In this document: one piece after another, positions 17,701 to 25,614 of the stretch | Layout of the letters: every line of letters begins with the position of its first letter | How positions within the stretch are numbered: position 1 is the stretch's first letter | Origin: BOG-1184 sp049514575 | Lineage (GTDB): Bacteria; Fibrobacterota; Chitinivibrionia; Chitinivibrionales; Chitinispirillaceae | Assembly: GCA_049514575.1 (NCBI GenBank) | Contig: JBEKUX010000010.1 | Span: 6,051 to 70,050, forward strand | Reading direction: 5' to 3' | Length of the DNA: 64,000 nucleotides | The notes under the pieces: generated by a model | The model's database searches: none | What the model was told of the DNA's origin: nothing | What the model saw: only the letters and a program-made list of their open reading frames with translations | Translations under genes and position numbers: made by a program

Positions 17701-19836
17701 GCCGACACTGCCGACACCAGCTACTGGGCGAACGGCAATGTGCGGTACACCGTACCCGGGGGAAATCCCGGCGGCGGAACATGGGAAGCCAAGATACATG
17801 TGTTTACACCCGACACCGCCACTCACTCGCTCAACGGGTTCATCGGGGCGGGTCAGGGCATCCGCTTTATGGACGAGCAGAATTCCGATCCGTTCTTTAT
17901 CGGCCTCAAATGCGTTCCGGGCGGCTATTCCATGAAGAATGCCCGGATCTACCGGTACGACACGATCACCGGGAAGTGGCAGGTGATGAGGAACACGATT
18001 TTAGACACGGTACATTCGTACGCCGCCGTTTCCGACACGCCAACGGCCTCCAGCCCGTACGGCAATCTTGTGGCGCCGTTTGCCGTCATGGTCGACACCG
18101 AGCCGCCGAAGATCACCTGGATCGATGCCGGGGACACGGCGCCGAAGCTGAAATTAATAGCGGTGCACGACACCCTTCAGGCAAACGACAATGTAGAGAA
18201 CCTCGCCTGGCATTTCTTCTCTGAGCGGGGCGAGAACGCGCTTTCTCTCCAGGATTCCGCCACAGTGACTAATGGCAGTGCCGCGGTGACAACGGTCATT
18301 AATCCGCAGTTCGTGAACGACCAGAACGGGGCCCGCGCGCAGTTTATCGCCGACGACGGCCGGTTCTACGATACCGTCGACATGTCGCGCAGGGTGTACC
18401 GCGACACCAATATATTCTACTCGACGGCCATGAGCTGGGTCCCGCTGTGGGTGACCGCGACGCTCGATTCGCCTTCCATGAAGCGGTTGTGGCGCTTTGT
18501 CGCCAGCGCCAATGGGACCTATGACAACCGCTATGTCCGCGTGTTCCGCTTCTATCCTGACGCGGCGAATGCGGGTAGCGCGCTGAACCAGAAATGGGTT
18601 GAATTCGGGCAGCGGCCGGACTCTGTTTTCGATATCGTTCCCGGAAGGCTTTTCTGGGTAAAAACGCGCGATCAGGTGATATGCACGCTTGGCCGCGCCA
18701 CCACCATGCCGCTGAATAAAATGGACACTATAAACCTGAATCCGCTGGGATGGACCGACTTCGCCCTGCCGTTCGAGTTTAGTATGCGGATAGGCGATAT
18801 CATTTCGGCGAACGATGATTCTACCACGCAATACTTCCTGCAACTCATCGAGGGTCTTCAGTTTTACTATTGGCCGTCGTCGGGCACGAACAGGTGTCAG
18901 CGTCTGTATAATGTCGGGTGGCCGACGTATGACAGTTTGTCAAGCTTGATGTCTTATAAAGTCGGTTATACGGTGTTTAACCCTAATCCACAGGGAGTAC
19001 GGCTGCTCATACCGCCCCGGCCGATAACCATGTCGGCGTATAACGGCTCTTCACCGGTACCTAAGCGGGCGGCAGGCAGCTGGATGGCGCGGCTCGTGCC
19101 GAAGACCGACAAGGGCGTTTTGCTGACCGAGGTCTTCTGCGGTTACGACGCATCCGGCGCTTCCAAACTTACTTCGTATCCGATGCCGCCGTCGTTCGGG
19201 AAACTAAGCGTGGCCGTGTGCGAAGAGCAGACCGGCGCCCTGAACGACACCCGGATACTGCATACATTGAGGAACGGCGGGTGTTCCTATCTGCTCTCCT
19301 TCATAAACGATACCTCATGCGCACGCACGATCAGCTTCAAGCTCGAGCGGCTGACCGGATTCACCACGAAGATGAAAACCGTTTTATATGACCAGTCGAC
19401 CGGCGTTGCCACTGACCTTACGGGCGCTACTCAAGTGACGATTGCGGTCGACGGGCAGACGAGCGCGTACCGGTGGCTGCTGGTCGGCGATGACAGCTAT
19501 ATCGCGACAGCCAGAAAGAGCCTGCCGGTACTGAAGCTGGCGCTCGACCGGGTGTATCCGAACCCGGTGCGTTCAATGGTGCGTCTGCGGTACACGGTGC
19601 CGTTTGCGCTGAATAAAGTCGATTTTACGATTTTCGACATCAGCGGAAGAACGGTCTGGAACAAAACGATGGAAGAGCAGTCGCCTGTCGGCGGGAGCAG
19701 GGAGTGCCAGTGGTCGGTCTCGACAAACTCAGGCCGGCGCGTCGCGGCAGGCGTGTATATCGTCAGAATGGCCGCGTACAACCAGAAAGGCAAAATGGTC
19801 GGCTCCTTTAACCAGCTCTTGACCGTCCTGCGGTAA
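11791..19836 (+). CDS. Giant secreted multi-domain protein: Fn3, DUF2341, LamG-like, eight Ig-like repeats, C-terminal sorting domain
   Basis: The protein has 2,681 residues from ATG 11791, where a signal peptide begins (MSSKRTFPLPGAIATALLLVFSASFAF). An in-frame TTG at 11749 is less likely. Domains in order: two Fn3-like units (about 30-225, each ending in Y-x-W-R-V), DUF2341 (about 230-345), a LamG/concanavalin-like sandwich (about 350-560), eight Cys-containing Ig-like repeats (about 568-1350), a PKD-like unit with FGDGT (about 1380), further Fn3-like units (about 1715-2000), and a C-terminal tail with YPNP, FDISGRTVW and AGVYIVRM. That tail matches type IX (Por)-like sorting or FlgD-Ig domains, so export to the cell surface or medium is inferred. 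No catalytic domain was recognised. A role in adhesion or polysaccharide binding is plausible but unproven. Confidence 0.85.
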   Translation: MSSKRTFPLPGAIATALLLVFSASFAFKPPKPTPLTPVNGSTGQDTDRVIFKWDTAKYAVSYTLDMSTDSSHWVSVAGFPHTHSAGVTDTMDSTGGFVSSTEYFWRVNAFSVDSVSDWSSTFNFTTVIMAPMAPVPATPSNNATSIATNPTLTWNAAQGAASYHLQVSIDPRFGSTFADYPALTATSQPLSGLDMGRTYYWRVSATNTNGTSPWSQVFRFYTTPESYASWSFHKNLYINTKASGGGAGVQNRVYNFPLLVRLNPNIFGWFGQTLNGGADIRFAKSNGTTPLPYEIERWVDVTGNLDTAEIWVRLDTVNSLDSTQSIVMYWGNAGATSRSDPYGTFDTSSGFAAVWHMNETPSGTDVIKDRTLTGCNGTPTPGGVTSGAGPIGKALSFDGSTGYLTMDSMTTDFGSAITVSCWVNYFNFVYNSHILDFGGTNLSADNFFLGNLTATSTLRWNFGSPPLDNPSYFLTDTSTYVTAVYSNAGSGQMTVYKDGAPFGSPLVGVTPVDHGVTWLSNYIAYSNDRFPWFFNGQIDEVEISKIARDSNWIKLAFQTQRSNQTALCYPPSVAQSPHDTSVQLNDTARFSAVARGNDVQYKWMRSNDSVTYTLIAGATGSQYKFVTSGTPAPGDTSPLVKNYPRFKCIAFTPYYSDTSAAATLTVCVPTAIKTGGDPSSETVFLGDPAQFSVSAAGRSLTYLWQRSDNGGAWGTAPGTATNITYTFTTASADTSARFRCIVTSTTMCNNSATSQAAGLTLCNHITISQQPHDTSGVTAGTSARFTVVASGGRYAVSYQWKSKKQSDTGWTILSGSGANTATYTLISAATSDSGKLFKCFLSNSPCESGDTTRSALLGVCTPAAIDSNPGNTNVNVGQPASFHVVAHGSGIKYLWQRSNDTGHTWVSAPSGLSGDTNAVYSFTTAATDTGMAVEFRCQVTAACGSSAISAPARVGVCFPAAITGNPRDTGVLSGQPVFFQVTATGTNLTYQWQRSNNGGTTWSPISGATGSSWAITPAPADSGSQFRCVATATCGAATSAAALLRVWTPVAIADSTYPRNDTATGGSLTSFSITLTGNGSSAPSYQWWRSTDSINWTQINASTPVIGHKSGWNLPTFTLSQTDTVDTNAFFRCVVTAYYGSAQSTITSRGARLSLCYNPAFDASGQTQQIPSGTVSPNSSVSFSVTPKTIGRPSYQWEQSSTGGPPYFPISGQNASSYTINSVPSNYDGYKFLCKVYGGPCPGDTITSNPVTLRVCTSPNIVTQPASPQNAIENNSAGFSISAVGTNISCRWQKRVKTTANWDKDTLQNNTNQTLNLPPVKLTDDSTCFRCLVTGSCGACTSSVAVLHVFMKAHAIFNMSNYSYGPWSRSLSGPGPDSLWFLDSSYGHINQCVLHFGDGTVTPPFSPRPSDTSPPNLPQQHIYPAVTKLTTYICTLVVRDTNMPANCDTMKNTVVIYSDSAGTNPLVISGRYLDSINPGSLRAELLLTNYSTLKDTGSFGVSNNGIKVWYRSGFIPPAPIPGSFNASAQEKSYNLDSMNLPRYGGLYIDTVTVARDTGYCFLTQIHWNIIPADSTPLDAVNGCYVLMRDTTRPANNLVISKSAYGTSKTSPWDTVYFRFDSTQKIDTVASDSVALWFGLGSDSNPNFSRSNPNTRWWGDTLVINGAVPATKRFTYADVDSLQFNCQTTWLYCAVLLHGRNKLTSPLVSYKFQIGRPRPANPIYLSAPVDSNANSIHLTWTWDTTAVRKDSAQGMRIYYRANSAVPDTFQFDTTIFTEVKPDPGVNDIETYANGLKGSTHYFFGAQILSNNGLWSSVTGGSSADAVTGDSTKTSVRNTIRINTPIVFDTATNSIKVSWHVDRMGYTNLSLGISFFLRTAVPKATILAGLKSTDFTGIPISPIKINSNDTGSYSISLDTINLLYPGSLVFDTTYYVFLWLDKANSPWSKPTDSSTATCYVPPFVSQLTRWNFADTADTSYWANGNVRYTVPGGNPGGGTWEAKIHVFTPDTATHSLNGFIGAGQGIRFMDEQNSDPFFIGLKCVPGGYSMKNARIYRYDTITGKWQVMRNTILDTVHSYAAVSDTPTASSPYGNLVAPFAVMVDTEPPKITWIDAGDTAPKLKLIAVHDTLQANDNVENLAWHFFSERGENALSLQDSATVTNGSAAVTTVINPQFVNDQNGARAQFIADDGRFYDTVDMSRRVYRDTNIFYSTAMSWVPLWVTATLDSPSMKRLWRFVASANGTYDNRYVRVFRFYPDAANAGSALNQKWVEFGQRPDSVFDIVPGRLFWVKTRDQVICTLGRATTMPLNKMDTINLNPLGWTDFALPFEFSMRIGDIISANDDSTTQYFLQLIEGLQFYYWPSSGTNRCQRLYNVGWPTYDSLSSLMSYKVGYTVFNPNPQGVRLLIPPRPITMSAYNGSSPVPKRAAGSWMARLVPKTDKGVLLTEVFCGYDASGASKLTSYPMPPSFGKLSVAVCEEQTGALNDTRILHTLRNGGCSYLLSFINDTSCARTISFKLERLTGFTTKMKTVLYDQSTGVATDLTGATQVTIAVDGQTSAYRWLLVGDDSYIATARKSLPVLKLALDRVYPNPVRSMVRLRYTVPFALNKVDFTIFDISGRTVWNKTMEEQSPVGGSRECQWSVSTNSGRRVAAGVYIVRMAAYNQKGKMVGSFNQLLTVLR

Positions 19837-19874
19837 CAAACCCTATGCAGAGCTCGGGGTATCTAAATATGCAA

Positions 19875-19933
19875 CTCACCCCTTGATCCCCTCTCTTGCA
19901 AGAGAGGGGGAAACCCGAAGGGAGAGGTGAGTT
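19875..19933. repeat. CTCTCTTGCAAGAGAG palindromic repeat
   Basis: CCCCTCTCTTG / CAAGAGAGGGG forms a perfect hairpin within a larger CTCACCCC ... GGTGAG inverted frame. The same layout recurs at 39298-39366. The 19837-20158 interval has no gene. Confidence 0.6.
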
Positions 19934-19982
19934 AATGTCAAAGAACGCTCTGATGAGTTTGACCTAAAGGGATTAACGAAAA

Positions 19983-20020
19983 GGCGCCGGTGTGGAACAA
20001 TAACGGCGCCTCTGCTTTTT
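19983..20020 (+). terminator. Rho-independent terminator of the giant gene
   Basis: A GGCGCCG / CGGCGCC stem (19983-19989 and 20004-20010) with a 14-nt loop is followed by TCTGCTTTTT. The loop is long. Confidence 0.5.
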
Positions 20021-20129
20021 GTATTTTGCATACAATAATATCAAGGAGCCGTCCGTAGTATAAGTGCAAGTACTCGGAGTAGGCTTGCAAGATTTAGCAG
20101 TACTACTACTTCCTCCTCCCCTCCAACCT

Positions 20130-20160
20130 CGTCAGGAGGTTACTCCTGACGGGGTTTATT
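20130..20160. terminator. Hairpin between convergent genes
   Basis: A perfect 9-bp stem CGTCAGGAG / CTCCTGACG with a 4-nt loop (20130-20151) is followed on the plus strand by GGGTTTATTATTT. It lies 8 nt from the yraN stop on the other strand and could serve either direction. The T-rich flank favours plus-strand transcripts. Confidence 0.4.
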
Positions 20161-20533
20161 ATTTCTGTACCGCTAAAAAAGCGTTCCTGAGGTGTTCGAT
20201 TTTATCGTCTGCGATTGCAATCACGTCAAAACGGCAGGCGCACGGTTTCTTGCGGTTTTCGGCAAGATACCATCTGGCCACCCTGGTAAGCGTACGTTGT
20301 TTGGCCGCATTCACCCATGAAAACGGATGTCCGCACGATCCGGTCCGGGCGGATTTTACCTCGACAAATACAAGCGTCCCGTCACGGTCCTCTGCAATGC
20401 AGTCGATCTCCCCTATCCTGACCCGGTAGTTTCTGGTAATGATTTTATAACCGTTGTTGATGAGATACTCTGCGGCCCGGTCTTCAGCCGAGGCGCCCTT
20501 TATACGGGTGTTCAGACCTTCGGGATCGGCCAT
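20159..20533 (-). CDS. yraN: YraN family (UPF0102) putative endonuclease
   Basis: The protein has 124 residues, the usual family length. The core RNYRVRIGEIDCIAEDRDGTLVFVEVKSA contains the E...D...ExK pattern of Holliday-junction-resolvase/PD-(D/E)xK-like folds. GEIDCIA supplies the acidic residues and VEVK the Glu/Lys pair. Preceding residues GASAEDRAAEYLINNGYKII are typical of UPF0102. The biochemical role of the family is poorly established. The gene is last in the minus-strand cluster with the kinase, 9 nt downstream of it. Confidence 0.9.
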   Translation of the reverse strand: MADPEGLNTRIKGASAEDRAAEYLINNGYKIITRNYRVRIGEIDCIAEDRDGTLVFVEVKSARTGSCGHPFSWVNAAKQRTLTRVARWYLAENRKKPCACRFDVIAIADDKIEHLRNAFLAVQK

Positions 20534-20542
20534 GATCGCCTG

Positions 20543-21613
20543 CTATTTCTGCCAGTGGTAGTGGAACAGGTGAAGAAGAAATGCCGCAGCCAGTCCTGCC
20601 AGAAGAAGCCATGAAACCCACTGGGTCCTTGCCATGTCCAGCCAGTACCGTTTATTGCCGAAGAAACTTCCCGGGCCTGACCTCCGGTCCACGATCCGGC
20701 GGTCCGCGGTTTTTTTTGCCGATGTTTCGCCTGCGCCCACGGCAGGCATGGAGAGCGTCGTTTTACCGATTTTCTCGTCCGGATCGACCGAATCGAGGTG
20801 GTCGAGCATCTCCTCGACCGACCGGTAACGTTCATCCTTGTTTTTCTTGAGCGCCTTGAGGATTATCAGCTCCAGCCGCTTGGGCGTGTCTTTGCGCTTC
20901 GCCGACGGCGGCGCCGGCTGTTCGTGCACCTGCTTGTAGGCGACCCCCATGGGATCGTTGGCGGTAAACGGCGGCCTCCTGACCAGCATCTCGTACATGA
21001 CGATGCCGAGCGAATAAATGTCGGTCTGATGGTCGATGTTCTTTCCAAGCGCCTGCTCCGGCGACATGTATTCGGGCGTGCCCAGGGTAAACCCGGTCAT
21101 GGTGATATCGGAGCCGGTAAAAATCTTTGCGATCCCGAAGTCGCTTATTTTAACGATATTGCTCTTATCGATAAGGATGTTCTGGGGCTTGATGTCGCGG
21201 TGGACGACGTTGTTGTTGTGCGCGTAGCGCAGTCCCCGGCAGACCTGTTTTGAAAAATCGATGATGTCCTCGACGGGCAGTTCTTTCCTTTCGGCAATAA
21301 GGCGCGAAAGGTCCATGCCGTCGACGAACTGCATGGCGAAATAGCGGAAACCGTTCTCCTCCCCGTATTCATAGATGCTCACGATGTTCTGGTGCTGGAG
21401 CATCGAAATCGCCTTTGCCTCGATCTCGAACCGCTTGGCGAACTCCTCGTCACGCCCGAACTGGGGCGGCAGCACCTTGAGCGCAACGATGCGGTTGAGC
21501 GGGTCCTGGATCGCCTTGTAAATATCGCCCATGCCGCCCTTGCCGAGCCGCCCGAGGATCTTGTAGTGACTGATGTAGTCGGGAACCGTGTCGTTGTTTT
21601 TTTTATTGAGCAT
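20543..21613 (-). CDS. Membrane-anchored Ser/Thr protein kinase (Hanks type)
   Basis: The protein has 356 residues. The catalytic domain spans about 17-275 with all motifs: glycine loop GKGGMG (24-29), Lys46 in VALKVL, Glu in the C-helix (about 65), HRDIKPQN (Asp140), DFG (Asp158), and GTPEYMSPEQ closing the activation loop, which has several Thr/Ser. A basic linker and one membrane segment (about 333-351, WVSWLLLAGLAAAFLLHLF) end the protein, so the kinase faces the cytoplasm. It lies 21 nt downstream of a gene for an ABC transporter with two phosphothreonine-reading FHA domains. The kinase probably phosphorylates that partner, as PknF does Rv1747 in mycobacteria (inference). Confidence 0.93.
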   Translation of the reverse strand: MLNKKNNDTVPDYISHYKILGRLGKGGMGDIYKAIQDPLNRIVALKVLPPQFGRDEEFAKRFEIEAKAISMLQHQNIVSIYEYGEENGFRYFAMQFVDGMDLSRLIAERKELPVEDIIDFSKQVCRGLRYAHNNNVVHRDIKPQNILIDKSNIVKISDFGIAKIFTGSDITMTGFTLGTPEYMSPEQALGKNIDHQTDIYSLGIVMYEMLVRRPPFTANDPMGVAYKQVHEQPAPPSAKRKDTPKRLELIILKALKKNKDERYRSVEEMLDHLDSVDPDEKIGKTTLSMPAVGAGETSAKKTADRRIVDRRSGPGSFFGNKRYWLDMARTQWVSWLLLAGLAAAFLLHLFHYHWQK

Positions 21614-21634
21614 GAGGAACGCCTCCCGTTACCG

Positions 21635-23794
21635 TCACCGCGACGAAACCATGCGGGCCAGACGACACCGGACCGCGATAACAAGCAAAATAATTAATCC
21701 GAGATTGAGAAAACATAAACCGGTCCACGACGGGCTTTCAAAAATCGGTTGCTCGAGCATGCAGGTATGCTTGAACAGTCCGAACACCGGCCGTGAGACC
21801 GTGAGGTACGAAAGGAGGCGCCCCATGCCGGACATGCGGTCGAACGGAATAAGGATGCCGGAAAAGAAAATCTGCGGGATGAAAAGGATCGGCAGCGCCG
21901 TGATCGCCCTTCCCACCGTTCCGGAACAGGCGCTGATGCAGAGCCCGAGGACCGCGCCCGAAACCGTGCCGGCTGCGGTGAGCAGCAGGGTATCTCTTGT
22001 CAATGGAAATGTCCTGAACAGCAGGCCGAGGAAAAGCCAGAAGGCCATTGCCTGCACCATGGCCGAAAAAACGGCCAGTGCGATTTTGGCGCAGAGGTAC
22101 GCGGGAAGCGACAGGCCCACGCGGAATTCGCGGTCGAGGAGCAGCCACTCGCGGGCGATGTCCTGCGCCGCATTGACGCCGCTGATCCACACCGCCGATA
22201 TGGTCACGCAGAAAAAGAAACTTAAGGGAAGGTACTGTGCATCGCTCATGAAAACAAATCCGAGGAAAACCGCGATAAGGGGCGCCTGAAGCAGCAGGAG
22301 CATGAGATTGCGGCGGTCGCGCCGCATGATGGTCGCATAGCGGGAGAAGAGCATCGCGCACTGCCTGACAAAAGACATTGTCTTCGGCTTCCGCCTTTTT
22401 TCCGGGGCTGCCGGCGCCGGCGCCGGCAGAAGGTCCGCCTCGGCGCCCGGCGACGGGAGGGGCGGCAGATCACCGTCTGCAACGCGCTCGTACACATCGG
22501 CGAGCGTCCGCGTGCCGAAAAACGTCTCAAGCTCCGAAGGCTGCCCGCTGAACACGACCCGGCCGCGGTGCATGAAGATCAGGCGGTCGCAGAACTCGAT
22601 CTGTTCGAGCGTGTGCGTCGTCATGAGCATGGTATGGCCCCGGTCGCTGATGCGCCGGAACAGCTGCATGAACTTCCGGACCAGGCCGGGATCGAGCCCG
22701 GCAAGCGGCTCGTCGAGCACGATGAGCGCCGGCGAAGCAAGGAGCTCCACGCCCAGATGCACCCGCTTCGCCTCCCCGCCCGAAAGGCGGCTCACCCGCT
22801 GGCCCAGTACGCCGTTGAGTTCGAGCAGGGTCACCACTTCGTTCACCCGGTTCGTCCGCTCGAGGAGCGTGCTGTCGCCGGGAAGCCGTATCAGGCTCTG
22901 CTCGCGCATGGTCTCCGCGACAGTCAGTTCAGGGTGCAGGAGGTTCTCCTGCGCCACGTAACCGATGTTCGCGGTGAATGCCGCGAGAAACTGCTTGAGC
23001 GGCAAACGGTTCGCGTAGACCGCACCGTCATCCAGCCGCTGCCGGCCGCACAGGGCCCGTACCAGCGTCGACTTGCCGGCCCCGGAAACCCCGAGCACGG
23101 CCGTGAATTCCCCGGCGCCAACCGTGATGGTCACCCGGTCAAGCAGGAGCCGTTTCCGCCGCGTGCGCACCGTCACCTTTACCGCTTCAAGACGGATGCG
23201 GTTGCTCTGGTCCGCCATGACAAGGCGGTCTTGGTCGATGTAGAGGCGGTACGGGCCGATTTGAATGATGTCGCCCTCGCCGACGGCGCAATGCGTTATC
23301 GGCCGGCCATTGACATATGTTCCGTTGGCGCTGTGATGGTCGCTGAGGACAAACCCGCCCTCAGGCGTCCTTGCAAGCACCGCATGCAAGCGCGACACCA
23401 GCGGATGCGGAAGCGTCACGCCGTTTCCGGGATCGCGGCCGATGCGGACCGGACCGCCGGCCGCTTCCGTTCCCGGGACGCCTTCGTACCGCTGTTCCAC
23501 CTGTTCGGAAAAAGGAATGAGCGAGAGTTCGGTTGCGGAAAGCGCCGTCTTGAACTGCCTGACGCCGATGGTGACGACATCGTTGTCCGCGATGGTGTGC
23601 CGCTCGACCTGCACGCCGTTGGCCCGGAGACCGAAGGAGCTGTGGAGGTCAATGATAACGCAGGCCGAAGGTACGAGCTCGATGGCCGCATGCTGCCGGG
23701 AAATACCCATGCCGGTGAGCGGTATGGTGCAGGAAGCGTCGCGGCCGAGCGTGATCCGTTTTCCGTCAAGGGGGAGATGTATTGTTTCGCTCAT
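21635..23794 (-). CDS. FHA-FHA-ABC transporter (ATPase fused to ABC-2 permease)
   Basis: The protein has 719 residues. Two FHA domains come first: one at about 10-80 (GRD 18-20, SRQH 32-35) and one at about 112-185 (GRD 119-121, SRLH 134-137, SANGTYVNG 155-163). The ABC ATPase spans about 205-430 (Walker A GVSGAGKS 235-242, signature LSGGE 337-341, Walker B IVLDEP 358-363, then a switch His in TTHTLEQ). After a Pro/Ala-rich linker, a six-helix ABC-2 permease fills about 480-719. This is the ABCG half-transporter order, matching mycobacterial Rv1747, an exporter whose FHA domains are regulated by a neighbouring kinase. The substrate is unknown. The next gene downstream is a Ser/Thr kinase. Confidence 0.93.
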   Translation of the reverse strand: MSETIHLPLDGKRITLGRDASCTIPLTGMGISRQHAAIELVPSACVIIDLHSSFGLRANGVQVERHTIADNDVVTIGVRQFKTALSATELSLIPFSEQVEQRYEGVPGTEAAGGPVRIGRDPGNGVTLPHPLVSRLHAVLARTPEGGFVLSDHHSANGTYVNGRPITHCAVGEGDIIQIGPYRLYIDQDRLVMADQSNRIRLEAVKVTVRTRRKRLLLDRVTITVGAGEFTAVLGVSGAGKSTLVRALCGRQRLDDGAVYANRLPLKQFLAAFTANIGYVAQENLLHPELTVAETMREQSLIRLPGDSTLLERTNRVNEVVTLLELNGVLGQRVSRLSGGEAKRVHLGVELLASPALIVLDEPLAGLDPGLVRKFMQLFRRISDRGHTMLMTTHTLEQIEFCDRLIFMHRGRVVFSGQPSELETFFGTRTLADVYERVADGDLPPLPSPGAEADLLPAPAPAAPEKRRKPKTMSFVRQCAMLFSRYATIMRRDRRNLMLLLLQAPLIAVFLGFVFMSDAQYLPLSFFFCVTISAVWISGVNAAQDIAREWLLLDREFRVGLSLPAYLCAKIALAVFSAMVQAMAFWLFLGLLFRTFPLTRDTLLLTAAGTVSGAVLGLCISACSGTVGRAITALPILFIPQIFFSGILIPFDRMSGMGRLLSYLTVSRPVFGLFKHTCMLEQPIFESPSWTGLCFLNLGLIILLVIAVRCRLARMVSSR

Positions 23795-23818
23795 GTCACG
23801 ACGCGGCGCGGGCGGGCT

Positions 23819-24406
23819 TCAACCGGCCGTAAGCGACCGGACAATACGGGCGGCATCCTGTTTCGCCCGCTCCAGGTCGTCGTTGATGATCGTGTATTCG
23901 TATTTTCCCTCCGCTTTCGCAAACGTCATCTCTTGAAGCGCGTTGTTAAGCCGTACCGCTATCGTCTTCTCGTCGTCGCTTTTGCGGTCGCGCAGACGGC
24001 GCGCAAGCTCATCCGGACCGGGCGGAAGCACAAGTATGCCGACCGCCTCCGGGTATAAGCGGTCGAATTTTTTCTTGCCCGCCACATCGATGTCCATGAT
24101 GATATGCCTGCCTGCGGCGATGGTCGCGTCGATAAAACTTTTCGGGGTTCCGTAATAATAACCGTGCACCAGCGCCCATTCGGCGAACTCCTCTTTTTTG
24201 ATCCGCCGCATGAATTCCTCTTCGCTCATGAAAAAGTAATGCCTGCCGTTGATCTCGCCACGGCGCGGCGGCCGCGTCGTGGCGGAAACAGAGTACGTAA
24301 TTCCCGGAACGGAATCGCGCACATAATCGATCAGCGTGGTCTTTCCCGCGCCCGAAGGCGCTGAAAAGACGAATATTTTCCCTTTTTTCACTCCGGATTC
24401 AGGCAT
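23819..24406 (-). CDS. gmk: Guanylate kinase
   Basis: The protein has 195 residues. The P-loop FSAPSGAGKTTL is at about 14-25, followed by the GMP-binding region TTRPPRRGEINGRHYFF and the lid/core segment IIMDIDVAGKKKF. It converts GMP and ATP to GDP and ADP, an essential nucleotide pathway step. It is the first gene of the minus-strand cluster, 24 nt upstream of the FHA-ABC gene. No clear Shine-Dalgarno sequence is visible. Confidence 0.97.
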   Translation of the reverse strand: MPESGVKKGKIFVFSAPSGAGKTTLIDYVRDSVPGITYSVSATTRPPRRGEINGRHYFFMSEEEFMRRIKKEEFAEWALVHGYYYGTPKSFIDATIAAGRHIIMDIDVAGKKKFDRLYPEAVGILVLPPGPDELARRLRDRKSDDEKTIAVRLNNALQEMTFAKAEGKYEYTIINDDLERAKQDAARIVRSLTAG

Positions 24407-24582
24407 ATTTCATAAAATAACATGTAGCTGTCATGGTCTCGATAAAAAATCAGCAATTTTCAGCGAAAATCAATAAAATGTATTATAATTGATAATATAG
24501 AGGCAGTATACGGAGCCCGTGGTCACGAGTACAAAAAGGACGTGTATTTTATAGTTAAAAACATGTTACTAAGGAGCTAAAA

Positions 24583-24996
24583 ATGCTGCACAAATATCTT
24601 CTGCCATGTCAAATTATCGTTGTGGCTGCTATCTGCTTTCTGGGCTGTAATGCACCTACAAAACCTGAAGCAAAACCTGAAACGACTTATAGATGTTCTT
24701 TTGATTTCAATTATGGCTTCGATCAGAGCAGAACGATCCTCCGAGTCAATGATACGACATTAATGGATAGCAGCATTACCTCACACGTCATCCCAAATTC
24801 AGGTTATTCCTATGCCGCATCTACTACTGATATTCTGCTTAAGCATGGAAGTTACCAAATGCATGTTGAGGTTGAAGGAATTGTGAAGGACACTGTCTTG
24901 GACGTGAATGATACGTTATTTAATTATATATCTTTCGTAAAGGACTCTTCAAAGATTTATATAATAACACAAAATCACGGAATAATAATCATGTAG
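24583..24996 (+). CDS. Small lipoprotein of unknown function
   Basis: The protein has 137 residues with an AAGGAG ribosome binding site. A hydrophobic segment (IIVVAAICFLGC) ends in a lipobox with Cys22, followed by NAPTKPEAKPE. The mature domain is rich in beta-prone, Asp/Thr/Ser residues and has no motif I recognise. Codon use is AT-richer than in gmk, marking the start of the lower-GC accessory stretch. Confidence 0.7.
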   Translation: MLHKYLLPCQIIVVAAICFLGCNAPTKPEAKPETTYRCSFDFNYGFDQSRTILRVNDTTLMDSSITSHVIPNSGYSYAASTTDILLKHGSYQMHVEVEGIVKDTVLDVNDTLFNYISFVKDSSKIYIITQNHGIIIM

Positions 24997-25614
24997 GATT
25001 GTTTGTGTGAAAGCGATAAAGAGTACGGCAAACAGGATGTGACTATGGAGGAAAGGTTGAGTTTCACTATAATATTTTAAGCCAAGTCCCACCTTTCGGA
25101 GTTCTGAAACATTGTACGCCAACCTGATTTTCAGCAGAATCTGCAATTTCCAGTAGAAAGCAGAGAAATCCGAGCCCAAAAAGCGTCCCGTATTCTGCAT
25201 GACCTGCAAAAGTTGGTACATTTTGAGGCGGATTTATCGGTCATTTTGGAGCGGATCAGTCATACATTTGTGTTCCTCTCGATTACTGGCCAGTAGCAAT
25301 CGGAAATAACCGATGTAAAAAGTGGGAATTGGCTGACAAGGATGAGATTGCAAGACGATGCCCAGATGCGGCCGTTTTGAAGTGTAAGTAATCCTCAAGG
25401 GCAGATCGGCGTATAAGTATTCCTCACTTTACAAGACAAATGAAATATTTCCATAGAAGGACAGGGAAAATAATAGCAAGAAAGGGTTTTCTGTCGCCAA
25501 GGTATGACCTCTAAAAGGACTGATTTGTTGCTGTATTCTAACGTATTCTAAAAGTATACGGAAAGTTATTAAACCTGTTGATTTGTTTCCAGCCATCATG
25601 TATCATTATAACTG
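24997..25614. other. Gene-free AT-rich interval, possible degraded coding DNA
   Basis: These 618 bp contain no intact gene. One plus-strand frame at about 25223-25390 stays open for about 54 codons without a start and ends KWELADKDEIARRCPDAAV-like. It may be a remnant but matches nothing I can name. Confidence 0.4.

Noticed and set aside
24997..25614. An insertion-sequence remnant near the TIGR02147 gene
   Set aside because: The open plus-strand stretch has no transposase motif I can name, and no clear inverted ends were found.
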